Source: Anniella stebbinsi | Lineage: Eukaryota > Chordata > Lepidosauria > Squamata > Anniellidae | DNA: 64,000 nucleotides | Direction of reading: 5' to 3' | Assembly: GCA_029215795.1 (NCBI GenBank) | Contig: JARDYH010000004.1 | Coordinates: 201,176,017 to 201,240,016, forward strand | Shown: piece after piece, positions 10,620-20,079 of the stretch | How the letters are laid out: each line of letters begins with the position of its first letter | Numbering within the stretch: position 1 is the first letter of the stretch | Notes under the pieces: generated by a model | The model's input: the letters and a program-made list of their open reading frames with translations, nothing else | The model's database searches: none | What the model was told of the DNA's origin: nothing | Translations under genes and position numbers: made by a program

Positions 10620-11430
10620 GGAGGTGAGTGTTCAGTGCCAAACCCCTGTGCCAAACTTGTGTAAGCCATGTTTTCCCTAACTTTACTCTATTTACTCTAT
10701 TTCAGCAAGTCACAGGAAGGAAGCATGTGTCAAGACCTGCTAGAAGCATAAACCAATAAGGAAAGTGCATAAACAAATAAGGAAAGTTTCCGCATAAAGG
10801 CTTCATGGCCTGAGAATGAATGAATGAATGAATGTGTAGAGGGTGGGATATTGTTATTACATCCTATGCTAAAACAATCCATCTCTAAATTTCCCTTAGA
10901 ACATAGCATAGAGAGAACTGCAGGGGATCAAAGACGGTGTCGTGTGGAACCTCTGTGATGTGACCAGACCAGAAGGCAACCGCTTCCTTTTTCTGGATCA
11001 TTCATTCCATTCTTCAAGCAAAAGCCAAGTCCCGCTCCAGGCAGCACTGACTGTGTTTATTCTTTTTTCATCAAGAAGAAGCTGCATTAGGAAATGAGAC
11101 TACTTATAGACAATCCCTTTAGAATATGTGAATTTTATTTTCTATGTTGATTTCGCTTTTACATTGCTGTTTTGAGATGTTCAGTGACTTCAAAGTAACG
11201 TATGTTTCTTTCAATGTGTAATGCAATGCTGTTGCAAATGCTGTTAATTTTATTTTCTTTGCTGATTTTTCTTTTACATTGCTGTTAGTAATTAGATATT
11301 GTTATGAGATGTATGTTCATAATAATGTGACTTTCAACTATGTTTCTTTCAATGTCAAATTAAATGCTGTTGTAAATGCTGTTAATTTTATTTTCTATGC
11401 TGAAATTGTTGTTGCCATATTGCCATATTG
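10620..11430 (+). other. Transposase 3' flank / 3' UTR
   Basis: A/T-rich DNA without an ORF. It contains a short (AATG)n tract at about 10816-10832 and no obvious second gene. The first strong polyadenylation-type signal (AATAAA) lies in the duplicated block that follows, at about 11477. Confidence 0.4.
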
Positions 11431-11968
11431 TTGTTGCCATATTAAAAAATGCTTATTTTAAAAATGCTTATCCTAAATAAAATATGTTCCTACAATTCCT
11501 AGACAATAAGACTTCAGGTAACCCAACACACATATGCAGTACAGTGAACATTGCAGAAGGGCAAGTAACAGGACCACAGCCCATCCATGCCTACCTCACA
11601 GGGTTGTTTTTTTGAGAATAACATAGTACCATCTAGTCACTAACATTCTCAGGTTTTCAGTTCAGGACACCCAAAGGTACATTCAGGGCACCCAAAATTG
11701 TTGTTGCCATATTAAAAAGTGCTTATTTTAAAAATGCTTATCCTAAATAAAATATGTTCCTACAACTTGACAATGTTGATAGTAGTATTCCTAGACAATA
11801 AGACTTCAGGTAACCCAACACACATATGCAGTACAGTGAACATTGCAGAAGGGCAAGTAACAGGACCACAGCCCATCCATGCCTACCTCACAGGGTTGTT
11901 TTTTTGAGAATAACATAGTACCATCTAGTCACTAACATTCTCAGGTTTTCAGTTCAGGACACCCAAAA
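11431..11968. repeat. 270-bp tandem duplication inside the Harbinger element
   Basis: TTGTTGCCATATTAAAA at 11431 recurs at 11701, and the sequence stays near-identical to CAGTTCAGGACACCCAAA. Copy 2 has a 23-bp insertion near CTTGACAATG. Both copies include CCTAAATAAAATATG, a plausible polyadenylation signal for the transposase transcript, so the termination region is doubled. Confidence 0.8.
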
Positions 11969-11999
11969 CACATCTGGTAACTTTCCCACTGCTCCGAAT

Positions 12000-12142
12000 A
12001 AACGCGACAGTGTTTAATCACTTACGCGCTGTTCGGGAATGGTGGTTTGACGGTTCCGCGCGCATGCGCGCAACCGCTAAACCGGTCCGCGGAAACATCG
12101 CAAACCGGAAGTGAGGCCTAGACTTCCTCACAATCCTTCAAG
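12000..12142 (+). promoter_or_regulatory. Internal promoter with NRF1- and ETS-type motifs
   Basis: GC-rich DNA immediately upstream of the ATG at 12143. It contains a perfect GCGCATGCGC palindrome at 12060-12069, the consensus NRF1 site, and ACCGGAAGTG at 12104-12113, the consensus ETS site. There is no TATA box. This is the arrangement of a broadly active cellular core promoter. Motifs are seen; activity is inferred. Confidence 0.6.
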
Positions 12143-13765
12143 ATGCCTAGAGGGAGGTATTGGGGGGATGCGGAGGTCCGCATATTATTGGCCTTCCTCC
12201 TCCAATCCTCCCTCGTTGGAAGGATTGTCAGGAGCAGCAGCCTCCCGACTATGAGGCTGTTTAGGAGGGCGGCTGCTGCTCTGCGCCAGCAAAACTTCGT
12301 CCGCACTGCCCTGCAGTGCAGGACGAAGTTCAAGTACGTGAAAGCGGCTTTTTTCCGGGCCATTAGTGCCCATGGGGAGCATCCCCCCTTCCGACAGCGT
12401 CCACCCTACTTCGTGGAATTCCGCGAGCTGTGGCGGAAGGCGGGGAGACCAACCCCGGAGGAGAGGCTGACCGCAGGTGAGTGAGTGCATTACCATTCTG
12501 CCCACTGCTCATTGTGTATTCTCTGGTGGATGTGCAGGTTGGGGGGGGGGAAGCCCCAAAAACTATGACCCCTGACACAATGAGGCTTTAAGGTGGATTC
12601 CAGCATACATCTTGGGTGGGGTGGGACTAGATGCCCTTCAGGAGCCCTGTGTGCTGGTGATTCTGCCCACTGCTCATTGTGTATTCTCTGGTGGATGTGC
12701 AGGTTGGGGGGGGGGAAGCCCCAAAAACTATGACCCCTGACACAATGAGGCTTTAAGGTGGATTCCAGCATTCATCTTGGGGTGGGACTAGATGCCCTTC
12801 AGGGACCCTTCCACATTTTAATGTTATTTCCCTTTTTCCCTTCCCTCTTTTTCTTAGCCCAAAACAGGAGGGCGGAAGAGGCGGCTCCGTCTCCCGAAGT
12901 GGAGGAGGTTGGGGGGACTTCTCCTCCTCCTCCTTCTCCTCCTTCTCCTCCTCGGATGACCCTCCGCAGAAGGGCACGTAAGTTAAATGCAAGCCAGATT
13001 AATTAGGAATACTATTTTTGCCCAGCGTACTTTAATAATATTATTAATATTAATAATTGTAATGATATATGTATTTATTTATTAATTAATAGACTCTCCC
13101 AACGGATCGAGGCGGGGAACACCATGATAGAAACTTAAAATAACATTTTTTTTCCAATTTTGAAGGGATACTCAGTCCATCGCCATCGCCGTCTGCGGAG
13201 GAGGTGGAGGAGGAGGTGCAGGAAGAGGAGGAAGAGGAGAATGCACCCCCACCTGTCTCACCTGCTGCTGTGTCTCCAGCAGGTAATAGAAGTTCCATTG
13301 CTTTGTATAATGTAGAGTACATTGAGCATATAAAATCCAGGTCAGGGCTCCTGTATCTGTAACAGTTGTAGAGAAAAGGGAATTTCAGCCAGTGTCATTT
13401 GTATGCAATTAGTTCCTGGTGAAATCCCCTCTTCATCACAACAGTTTAACCGACCTGGATTTTATGTGGTCACCCTATTGTACAGTACAGGACTAATGGT
13501 TTAAATTTTTAATTAAAAAATGAAAAACTATATTTACATTCCTGTAAATTGAATCGCATTGAATAGCCAATGTCATTGAGTGGTACATCTTGAACTGTTT
13601 TTCTGTTGGTTATATTATATGATTTTAAACACTTTTTTTTTCTTACCATCCCATGCAGTTCCCACTCAGGAGCGGCTGGAGAGGCTTGAGGAAGCCGTTG
13701 GAGGCATGCAGAATCGCATGTCCTCCATTGAGGACAAGCTAGACCGTATCCTCAATAAATTGTAA
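12143..13765 (+). CDS. Harbinger Myb/SANT-like accessory protein A, four exons
   Basis: Exons 12143-12476, 12858-12977, 13166-13282 and 13659-13765 have GT donors and AG acceptors, all introns at phase 1, and give an open 225-aa protein. Exon 1 holds a Myb/SANT-like DNA-binding domain: YWGDAEVRILLAFL as first helix and RTALQCRTKFKYVKAAFF as recognition-helix region. Exon 2 is Pro/Ser-rich, exon 3 acidic (Glu tracts). Exon 4 ends in a predicted coiled coil (ERLERLEEAVGGMQNRM followed by IEDKLDRILNKL), probably for dimerisation or transposase contact. In characterised Harbinger transposons the Myb-like protein binds the termini and takes the transposase into the nucleus; that role is inferred. 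The stop overlaps a CAATAAATTG string. Confidence 0.8.
12535..12790. repeat. Tandem duplication in intron 1 of Myb-like gene A
   Basis: A block starting ATTCTGCCCACTGCTCATTG is present twice (from about 12493 and from about 12660), each followed by a G run and AAGCCCCAAAAACTATGACC. It is purely intronic and leaves splicing signals untouched. Confidence 0.7.
13071..13145 (-). repeat. L2 3'-end stub in intron 2 of Myb-like gene A
   Basis: An ATTTATTTATTAATTAAT tail precedes CTCCCAACGGATCGAGGCGG, the same 3' UTR block found in the L2 copy at 58.26 kb. This is a short 5'-truncated L2 insertion that arrived in the Harbinger element, or before it spread. Confidence 0.65.
13335..13485. repeat. Shortened hAT foldback copy in intron 3 of Myb-like gene A
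   Basis: One arm of the TAGGSTGACC hAT foldback family (AAATCCAGGTCAGGGCTCC to GACCTGGATTTTATGTGGTC). The sequence ends match the variant at 40546, but the inner palindrome is missing and the left terminus is degraded. Confidence 0.65.
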
Positions 13766-13980
13766 ATAGTTGAAAATAATATTGTAAATAGTTGAAAATA
13801 ATATTTGTTTAAAAAACTAAATCTTTATTTTTGTTACTAAAACATTGTTTTGGTTTTCCTTAGCATTTTCAGGTTGGTGCAGTATTAAGGAGGGATGCCT
13901 AACTGTTTTAATAATAGATAGGAAGCACAGTCCCAACCACACAGTGAGATATGAAAACTATATTTCAATGGTTAAATACA

Positions 13981-14290
13981 ACATAAATAACAGCAAAAAA
14001 TACCATAATTAACAGCAAATAACATAACAATTACATAAATAACAGCAAAAAATACCATAATTAACAGCAAATAACATAACAATTACATAAATAACAGCAA
14101 AAAATACCATAATTAACAGCAAATAACATAACAATTACATAAATAACAGCAAAAAAAAACCATAATTAACAGCAAATAACATAACAATTACATAAATAAC
14201 AGCAAAAAAAACCATAATTAACAGCAAATAACATAACAATTACATAAATAACAGCAAAAAAAACCATAATTAACAGCAAATTATTAACAA
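13981..14290. repeat. 52-bp A/T-rich satellite between convergent genes
   Basis: Five to six copies of a unit of about 52 bp containing AACATAACAATTACATAAAT and CCATAATTAACAGC. It lies exactly between the end of Myb-like gene A (13765) and the stop of Myb-like gene B (14309), which face each other. Confidence 0.85.
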
Positions 14291-14308
14291 TAACATAAAT
14301 CATGTATT

Positions 14309-17300
14309 CTAAGGGGAGAACTTTAAGGGTTTTTTTACCTCCCGTGCCGTGCGCTTTATGCTTGGCTCACCTTGAAGTGGTGATGATGAGCGCTGTGGGG
14401 GTACTGTATGGGAGCACGGGAGCAGTGATTCGTCCAAGTCTTTGGTTAAAATGTCATTCTGGGGATTTTGCAACTGGGCAGACTGGGGGTGTTGCACCCT
14501 GACTTTACGTTTCTTCTTAGCCAGGCATTTTCTCCCCTCACCCTCTCCTGAGTTCCCACCTAAGTCATTTGGCTTAGAGCTGGTCCCCTCCATACTGTCA
14601 ATAGCCAACCGTCTTTTTATTGGCTGGCGTTTTCCATGGCTAGTAGTAGATGATGGGTTGGCTGTATGGGTTGATCTTCCCGGTTCTTCCTGTTGCACCA
14701 CCGTCACCAGCTTCTCCATCGTGACACATTGTCTTTCTAGAATTCTGAGAAGGGCATCTTGATTTCTTTGGTCCCTTGCATCTTCTGTTTTCAAATAGTC
14801 CAACATCTGGTCATTTTTCTGCAACATCTGCTCATGCATCTGCAAGAGGTTTGCGTTGTGTGCAGAGGCATGCTCCAGAATGCGGTCTGTGTCCCTGCTG
14901 CGTGGGGGTCTTCTGTTTCTGGCCATTTCCAGGCGCGTTGCAGGCGAGAGTGCTGACTTTTGGATGGGATGTCTCCTTCCTTCATCTGTACCTGAAGGGA
15001 AAGGGCAAAGTTTAGTGTGTTTAAAAATCATTTATTACATGTCCAGCCTGTACCATGGGTTCTCTCGCACCCTCATCCTGAAGATGAGAATGTCCTTTCA
15101 CACATTTATAAGAATTGCAGGACTGAAACTTTATCAAGCAAATAACATCGGCTGTACTTACTCGCTCCTGCTGCAGGATGGTGGAGATTTCTGGCCCTCA
15201 AATCTGCGTGGTCACTGGTTTCCGACGCACTGGTGTAACCGCTGCTTCTGTAGGCTGCCGTGGAAGAAAAAGAAGAGCTATTAGGAGGTTTCATCAATAG
15301 GCACAATCACAAACCTCCCTCCTTTTGAAATGGGGGTGGTTGTTCAAAATGGCTGCCTGCCCCTTATCCTTTTTCCCCCCCGCCCTGGAGAGACCAGAGA
15401 AACGCTGGGTAGCTAGAGGAGATCTCCCGCTCACCCGCATCTGCCTGCCCCATTTTAGAATACAATTTTTTATTCCATGGAACACAATATTAAGTTGTAA
15501 AGTTAAGAGTCTTCCAATAGGCACAATCACAAACCTCCATTTTAAATAGGGGGGGGGGGGTTGTTTGTGTGTTCAAAATGGCTGCCTGCCTAGGCTGATC
15601 ACATGAAAAGGAGGTCAGGGCTGACCACATGAAAAGGAGGTCAGGGCTCATGTAACTTTAACAGTTGTACAGAAAAGGGAATTTCAGCCGGTGCCGTTTG
15701 TATGCATGCAGCACCTGGTGAAATTCCCTCTTCATCACCACAGTTAAAGTTGCAGGCAGTATACTACAGTGACCACATGAAAAGGAGGTCAGGGCTCATG
15801 TAACTTTAAGTGCTGTAGAGAAAAAGGCTGAAATCCCTCCCATAGACCACAATTTCTGGTCCCATGCACCCCAGAAATTAGCCCAGTACTTACACGGTGG
15901 TGCTGGTGCAGGATGCTGCTGGAGATTTCTGGCCCTCAAATCTGCGTGGTCACTGGTTTCCGACGCACTGGTGGAACCGCTGCTTCTGTAGGCTGCCGTG
16001 GAAGAAAAAGAAGAGCTATTAGGAGGTTTCATTCCAATAGGCACAATCACAAACCTCCATTTTAAATAGGGGGGGGGTTGTTTGTGTGTTCAAAATGGCT
16101 GCCTGCCTAGGCTGACCACATGAAAAGGAGGTCAGGGCTGACCACATGAAAAGGAGGTCAGGGCTCATGTAACTTTAAGTGCTGTAGAGAAAAAGGAATT
16201 TCAGCCGGTGCCGTTTGTATGCATGCAGCACCTGGTGAAATTCCCTCTTCATCACCACAGTTAAAGTTGCAGGCAGTATACTACAGTGACCACATGAAAA
16301 GGAGGTCAGGGCTCATGTAACTTTAACAGTTGTACAGAAAAGGGAATTTCAGCCAGTGTCATTTGTATGGAATTAGTTCCTGGTGAAATTCCCTCTTCAT
16401 CACCACAGTTAAAGTTGCAGGCAGTATACTACAGTGACCACATGAAAAGGAGGTCAGGGCTGACCACATGAAAAGGAGGTCAGGGCTCATGTAACTTTAA
16501 GTGCTGTAGAGAAAAAGGAATTTCAGCCGGTGCCGTTTGTATGCATGCAGCACCTGGTGAAATTCCCTCTTCATCACCACAGTTAAAGTTGCAGGCAGTA
16601 TACTACAGTGACCACATGAAAAGGAGGTCAGGGCTCATGTAACTTTAAGTGCTGTAGAGAAAAAGGCTGAAATCCCTCCCATAGACCACAATTTCTGGTC
16701 CCATGCACCCCAGAAATTAGCCCTATACTTACTCGGTGGTGCTGGTGCAGGATGCTGCTGGAGATTTCTGGCCCTCAAATCTGCATGCTCACTGGTTTCT
16801 GACGCACTGGTGGTACCGCTGCTTCTGGAGGCTCCTGCCATGGCAGAAAAAGATGAGCTTTTAGGAGGTTTCATTGACATAGCCCTATACTTACTCGGTG
16901 CTGCTGCAGGATGCTGCTGGAGATTTCTGGCCCTCAAATCTGCGTGCTCACTGGTTTCTGACACACTGGTGGTACTGCTGCTTCTGTAGGCTGCCGTGGA
17001 AGAAAAAGAAGAGCTATTAGGAGGCTGCCTGCCCCTTATCCTTTTTCCCCCCCGCCCTGGAGAGACCAGAGAAACGCTGGGTAGCTAGAGGAGATCTCTC
17101 CTGCCCTCTCCTGCCCCACCCGCTCACCCGCATCTGCCTGCCCCATTTTAGAATACAATTTTTTATTCCATGGAACACAATATTAAGTTGTAAAGTTAAG
17201 AGTCTTCCAATAGGCACAATCACAAACCTCCATTTTAAATAGGGGGGGGTTGTTTGTGTGTTCAAAATGGCTGCCTGCCTAGGCTGACCACATGAAAAGG

Positions 17301-18538
17301 AGGTCAGGGCTCATGTAACTTTAACTGCTGTAGAGAAAAAGGCGGGAATCCCTCCCATAGACCACAATTTCTGGTCCCATGCACCACAATGTTGTGTCCA
17401 ATGCCCCCCTTTCCCCCTCCCCCCCCATAAACCCAGCCTAGATCATTGGGAACTCCCTTCCTTCCATGATGTCTGACCTCAGAAATTAGCTAGGCCTGTA
17501 CTTACTCGGTGCTGCTGCTGCATATGCTGCTGGAGATTTCTGGCCCTCAAATCTGCTTGCTCAATGGATTCCGATGCACTGGTGGTACTGCTGCTTCTGT
17601 AGGCTCCTGCCGTGGCAGAAAAAGAAGAGCTTTTAGGAGGTTTCATCAATAGGCACAATCACAAACCTCCCTCCTTTTGAAATGGGGGTGGTTGTTCAAA
17701 ATGGCTGCCTGCCCCTTATCCTTTTTCCCCCCCGCCCTGGAGAGACCAGAGAAACGCTGGGTAGCTAGAGGAGATCTCTCCTGCCCTCTCCTGCCCCACC
17801 CGCTCACCCGCATCTGCCTGCCCCATTTTAGAATACAATTTTTTATTCCATGGAACACAATATTAAGTTGTAAAGTTAAGAGTCTTCCCAACCCAACAAA
17901 AGAAACAGTCTATACCTTCAGGTTCTTCGTTTCCAATACCTTCTGGTGTCTCCAATTCTAAAAGGGGAAAACATCAGATGTGAGCTATAGGCATGAAATA
18001 GAAGGAAGAACGAGATTTTTTTAAAAATGGCAATTACAATCAATGTACCTCCGGGAGAGTAGGGCGTTCCAAGGTAGTCCTCCACATCTATTGTTTGAAG
18101 TTCACTGCTGAACAGTTCTTCTGAGCCTTCTGAGAGCGGGAAAGCCAGGGGGGAACTTACTGGGGGAGCAGCAGCAGGTGCTTGGACACGATGGATGTTC
18201 AGACTCCTGCCCACGCGATTTGGTTGAATAGTAGCATCCCCCCGAAAAATGCTATGAAGCTCCTCAAAAAAGGGGCAGGTGGCAGCATCATTTCCTGATC
18301 GTGAATTATGATTCACGACCCTGCGATATTCCTGCCTCATTGCCTTTGCCTTCGTCCTGCACTCCTTCGCTGTACGGATATGGCCCCTTCTTTGCATTTC
18401 CTGAGCAATGGATTCATAGGCATCGAGGTTCCTATGGCTGGCATTCAGTTGAGCTTGAACTTTCTGCTCCCCAAAAATGTCCAGAAGGTCGAGAATCTCT
18501 GCCTTTTTCCAAGAAACTCCCCTTCCTGGAGCAGCCAT
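14309..18538 (-). CDS. Harbinger Myb/SANT-like accessory protein B, multi-exon with repeated exon
   Basis: Predicted exons on the minus strand: 18538-18049, 17957-17916, an array of a repeated exon (17606-17506, 16990-16895, 16834-16733, 15992-15894, 15254-15162) and 14991-14309. Exon 1 (about 163 aa) carries a Myb/SANT-like domain: SWKKAEILDLLDIF from residue 9, YESIAQEMQRRGHIRTAKEC at 41-60 and RTKAKAMRQEY at 61-71. It is followed by a Pro/Ala/Ser-rich linker. The repeated exon encodes a Ser-rich stretch then ADLRARNLQQH. The last exon (about 226 aa) has a long coiled coil (ILEHASAHNANLLQMHEQM onward, then LRILERQCVTMEKLVTVV) and an SV40-type nuclear signal KKKRKV at 14518-14501. Joining exons 1, 2 and last gives 404 aa; including the four in-frame repeat exons gives 534 aa. 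The 17606-17506 copy is 101 nt and would break the frame. The structure is inferred from splice sites and phases. Confidence 0.75.
15162..17606 (-). repeat. Five tandem copies of one exon with its flanking intron
   Basis: The exon copies, in transcription order, are 17606-17506 (101 nt), 16990-16895 (96), 16834-16733 (102), 15992-15894 (99) and 15254-15162 (93). Each has an acceptor after a TTTTTCT...GGCAG tract and a GTAAGT donor, and each encodes YRSS-type Ser-rich sequence followed by ADLRARNL. The last four are multiples of three and begin and end at phase 1. Flanking intron blocks (AAACGCTGGGTAGCTAGAGG, CCCATAGACCACAATTTC, CACAATCACAAACCTCC) are duplicated with them. Confidence 0.8.
15590..16640. 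repeat. hAT-foldback-derived segments amplified within introns of gene B
   Basis: Repeated blocks of CACATGAAAAGGAGGTCAGG, GGGAATTTCAGCC, CCCTCTTCATCACCACAG and GCAGGCAGTATACTACAGTG occur at about 15591-15830, 16100-16300, 16300-16460 and 16440-16660. They match arms of the TAGGSTGACC hAT family. They lie between exon copies and were multiplied together with them. Confidence 0.75.
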
Positions 18539-18559
18539 TTCGGTAGGTGGAAAAGGTGT

Positions 18560-19019
18560 AGAGGAAATAAATCAGGATGCAGTCTCTCTGGCGTCGCGAA
18601 GTTAAATGAGGTCAACGGTCGGATCGCGCGCACGCGCTTATATGCATAGGCGCGCGACCACACCTGCGCCTCCAGCCAAACCGTTGGGTGAGCACACCCG
18701 CGCGGCTGCGCATAACCTGAGGGCTTTTTTTCAAATCTCCCGCCGGAAATACCTTCCCTCTCCCCGCCCATCTCGTCAAAACCCGCCCTCTACCTGCTCA
18801 CACCTCTCCGAAAATGCGCTTCACTGAAAAACTGTACACATGGTCATAACGCGCTTTACATCCCGCCGCAAAATAAAAGTCGCTATTTAACGCGCATTCG
18901 ATAATGCGCATAATCCGGGAGATAACGCGCCTCTACGCCCGTTTTGCGCTCCGCTCGTGTGTAGGTAAAATTTATAATGAGCCTTCAAGGCTCATTAAAC
19001 GCCCCGTGTGGAGGAGGCC
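18560..19019. repeat. Right long terminal inverted repeat of the Harbinger element, with promoter of gene B
   Basis: Reverse-complement partner of 8463-9115. Reading on the minus strand it runs from the transposon end (GGCCTCCTCCACAC) through TTATCGAATGCGCG-type palindromes to GACGAGATGGGCGGGG, CTCAGGTTATGCGC, TATGCATATAAGCGCG, GACCGTTGA and CCAGAGA, ending about 25 bp before the ATG of gene B at 18538. ATATAAGC may act as a TATA-like element. Confidence 0.75.
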
Positions 19020-19230
19020 ATGGTTTCAAATCCCCTCTTAGTCATGAGGTTTATGACCTAGCCATGGGTAAGTCATTCTTGCCTCTCAGCCTCACCTGTC
19101 TGACAGTGTTGTTGTGAGTAGGATTGTCCAATTGGCCAGGGAGAAAACCCCACCAGACTGGCCTGTTCCTGTGCAAAATGAATAGGTAAAGCTTTCTGAG
19201 GCACTGAGTTAAATATGATTGCAAACTGCT
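19020..19230 (+). repeat. tRNA-SINE remnant at the right flank of the Harbinger element
   Basis: Sequence directly after the transposon (TTCAAATCCCCTCTTAGTC, then a GTAAGTCATTCTTGCCTCTC stretch and GACAGTGTTGTTGTGAG) follows the order of the Sauria-type SINE seen intact at 63.3 kb. The left flank of the transposon ends in AAGAGTGTTA, which fits the SINE head. About 20 bp of SINE appear missing at the junction, which would explain the absent TSD. Confidence 0.45.
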
Positions 19231-19439
19231 CCAGATCAAATCAATGTTAAAGGGACAGCAGTGGTCCCAGCCCAGAAGTTAGCTGGAGGAAGAAGGAGCT
19301 TCAAATGTAATGGAAAAACACGGGCTGCAGACTAAGTCAGATATAAATGTAGTAATTGAACAGATATAGTTTGTAGGCAGATCAAGAAAATGTCAACTTA
19401 AGGCAAGCATGACATTGTCTTGCTGCTGTCTATCCCATC

Positions 19440-20030
19440 CTCCATGGCCATTTAAGAAAATAGGAAGAGCCATGCTGGATCAGACCAAGGGTCCATCTAA
19501 TCCAGCATTGTGTCCATAAAGTGGCCAACCAGCTGCCCACGGGAAAGCCACAAAAAGGACAAGAATGGAACAGCATCCTCCACCCATGTCCCCCAGCAAC
19601 TGGTATATATAGGCATATTGCCTCTGTTACTGGAGGTAGCATAGATGCATCAGGACTAATAGCCATTGATAGCCTTATCTACAAGGAATTTATCTAAACC
19701 ACTTTCAAAGTGCTGTGTGAAGTAGTGCTTCCTTTTATCTGTCTAGAATCAGCTTCATGGGATGATTAGGATTATGAGAGGGAGAAAAATGTCTTGAACT
19801 ATTAAAAGAGATCAGCTAGCTCTGTCCAAAGATTCAAGATGATCAGCATCCTGCTCTCCACAGTAGCCAACCAGATGCCTCTGGGAAGTCTGAAAGCAGA
19901 ACATGAGGGCAATAGGCCTCTCTCGTTGCTGCCTGCTCCCTCCTGCACAAACTGGGTTTCTGTGGCATGTTGCCTCTCAACCTATATTCCATATAGGTAT
20001 CATGATTAATAGCTGCTGATATATCTTTCC
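19440..20030 (-). repeat. Two copies of a dispersed repeat (CATGCTGGATCAGACC family)
   Basis: Copy 1 (19440-19770) contains GCCATGCTGGATCAGACCAA, AAGTGGCCAACCAGCTGCC and GTGCTTCCTTTTATCTGT. Copy 2 (about 19855-20030) is a more decayed version starting CAGTAGCCAACCAGATGCC. I recognise the family as an interspersed repeat common in reptile and bird genomes but cannot assign a clade. Strand is arbitrary. Confidence 0.5.
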
Positions 20031-20079
20031 CTGACTGTCTAATTTCCTTTCAAAGATAGCAGCTACTGCCAATTCTGCC

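Larger units (their letters stand above)
8463..19019. mobile_element. PIF/Harbinger DNA transposon, 10.56 kb, three genes
   Basis: The ends match as inverted repeats: GGCCCCCTCCACAAGG on the left and GGCCTCCTCCACACGG on the right (reverse complement). The similarity continues for about 460 bp, through a GATTATGCGCATAATC-type palindromic zone and into the promoters of the outward genes. Inside are a DDE transposase (plus), a four-exon Myb/SANT-like gene (plus) and a multi-exon Myb/SANT-like gene (minus). The left flank is TTA, the usual Harbinger target; the right flank is ATG, so the 3-bp duplication is not preserved. All three reading frames look open after splicing, so this may be a recently active autonomous copy. 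Confidence 0.85.

Noticed and set aside
12143..13765. Myb-like gene A as a separate transposon nested in the larger Harbinger element
   Set aside because: No inverted termini or target duplications were found around 11.97-14.3 kb. Not fully excluded; sibling copies would decide.
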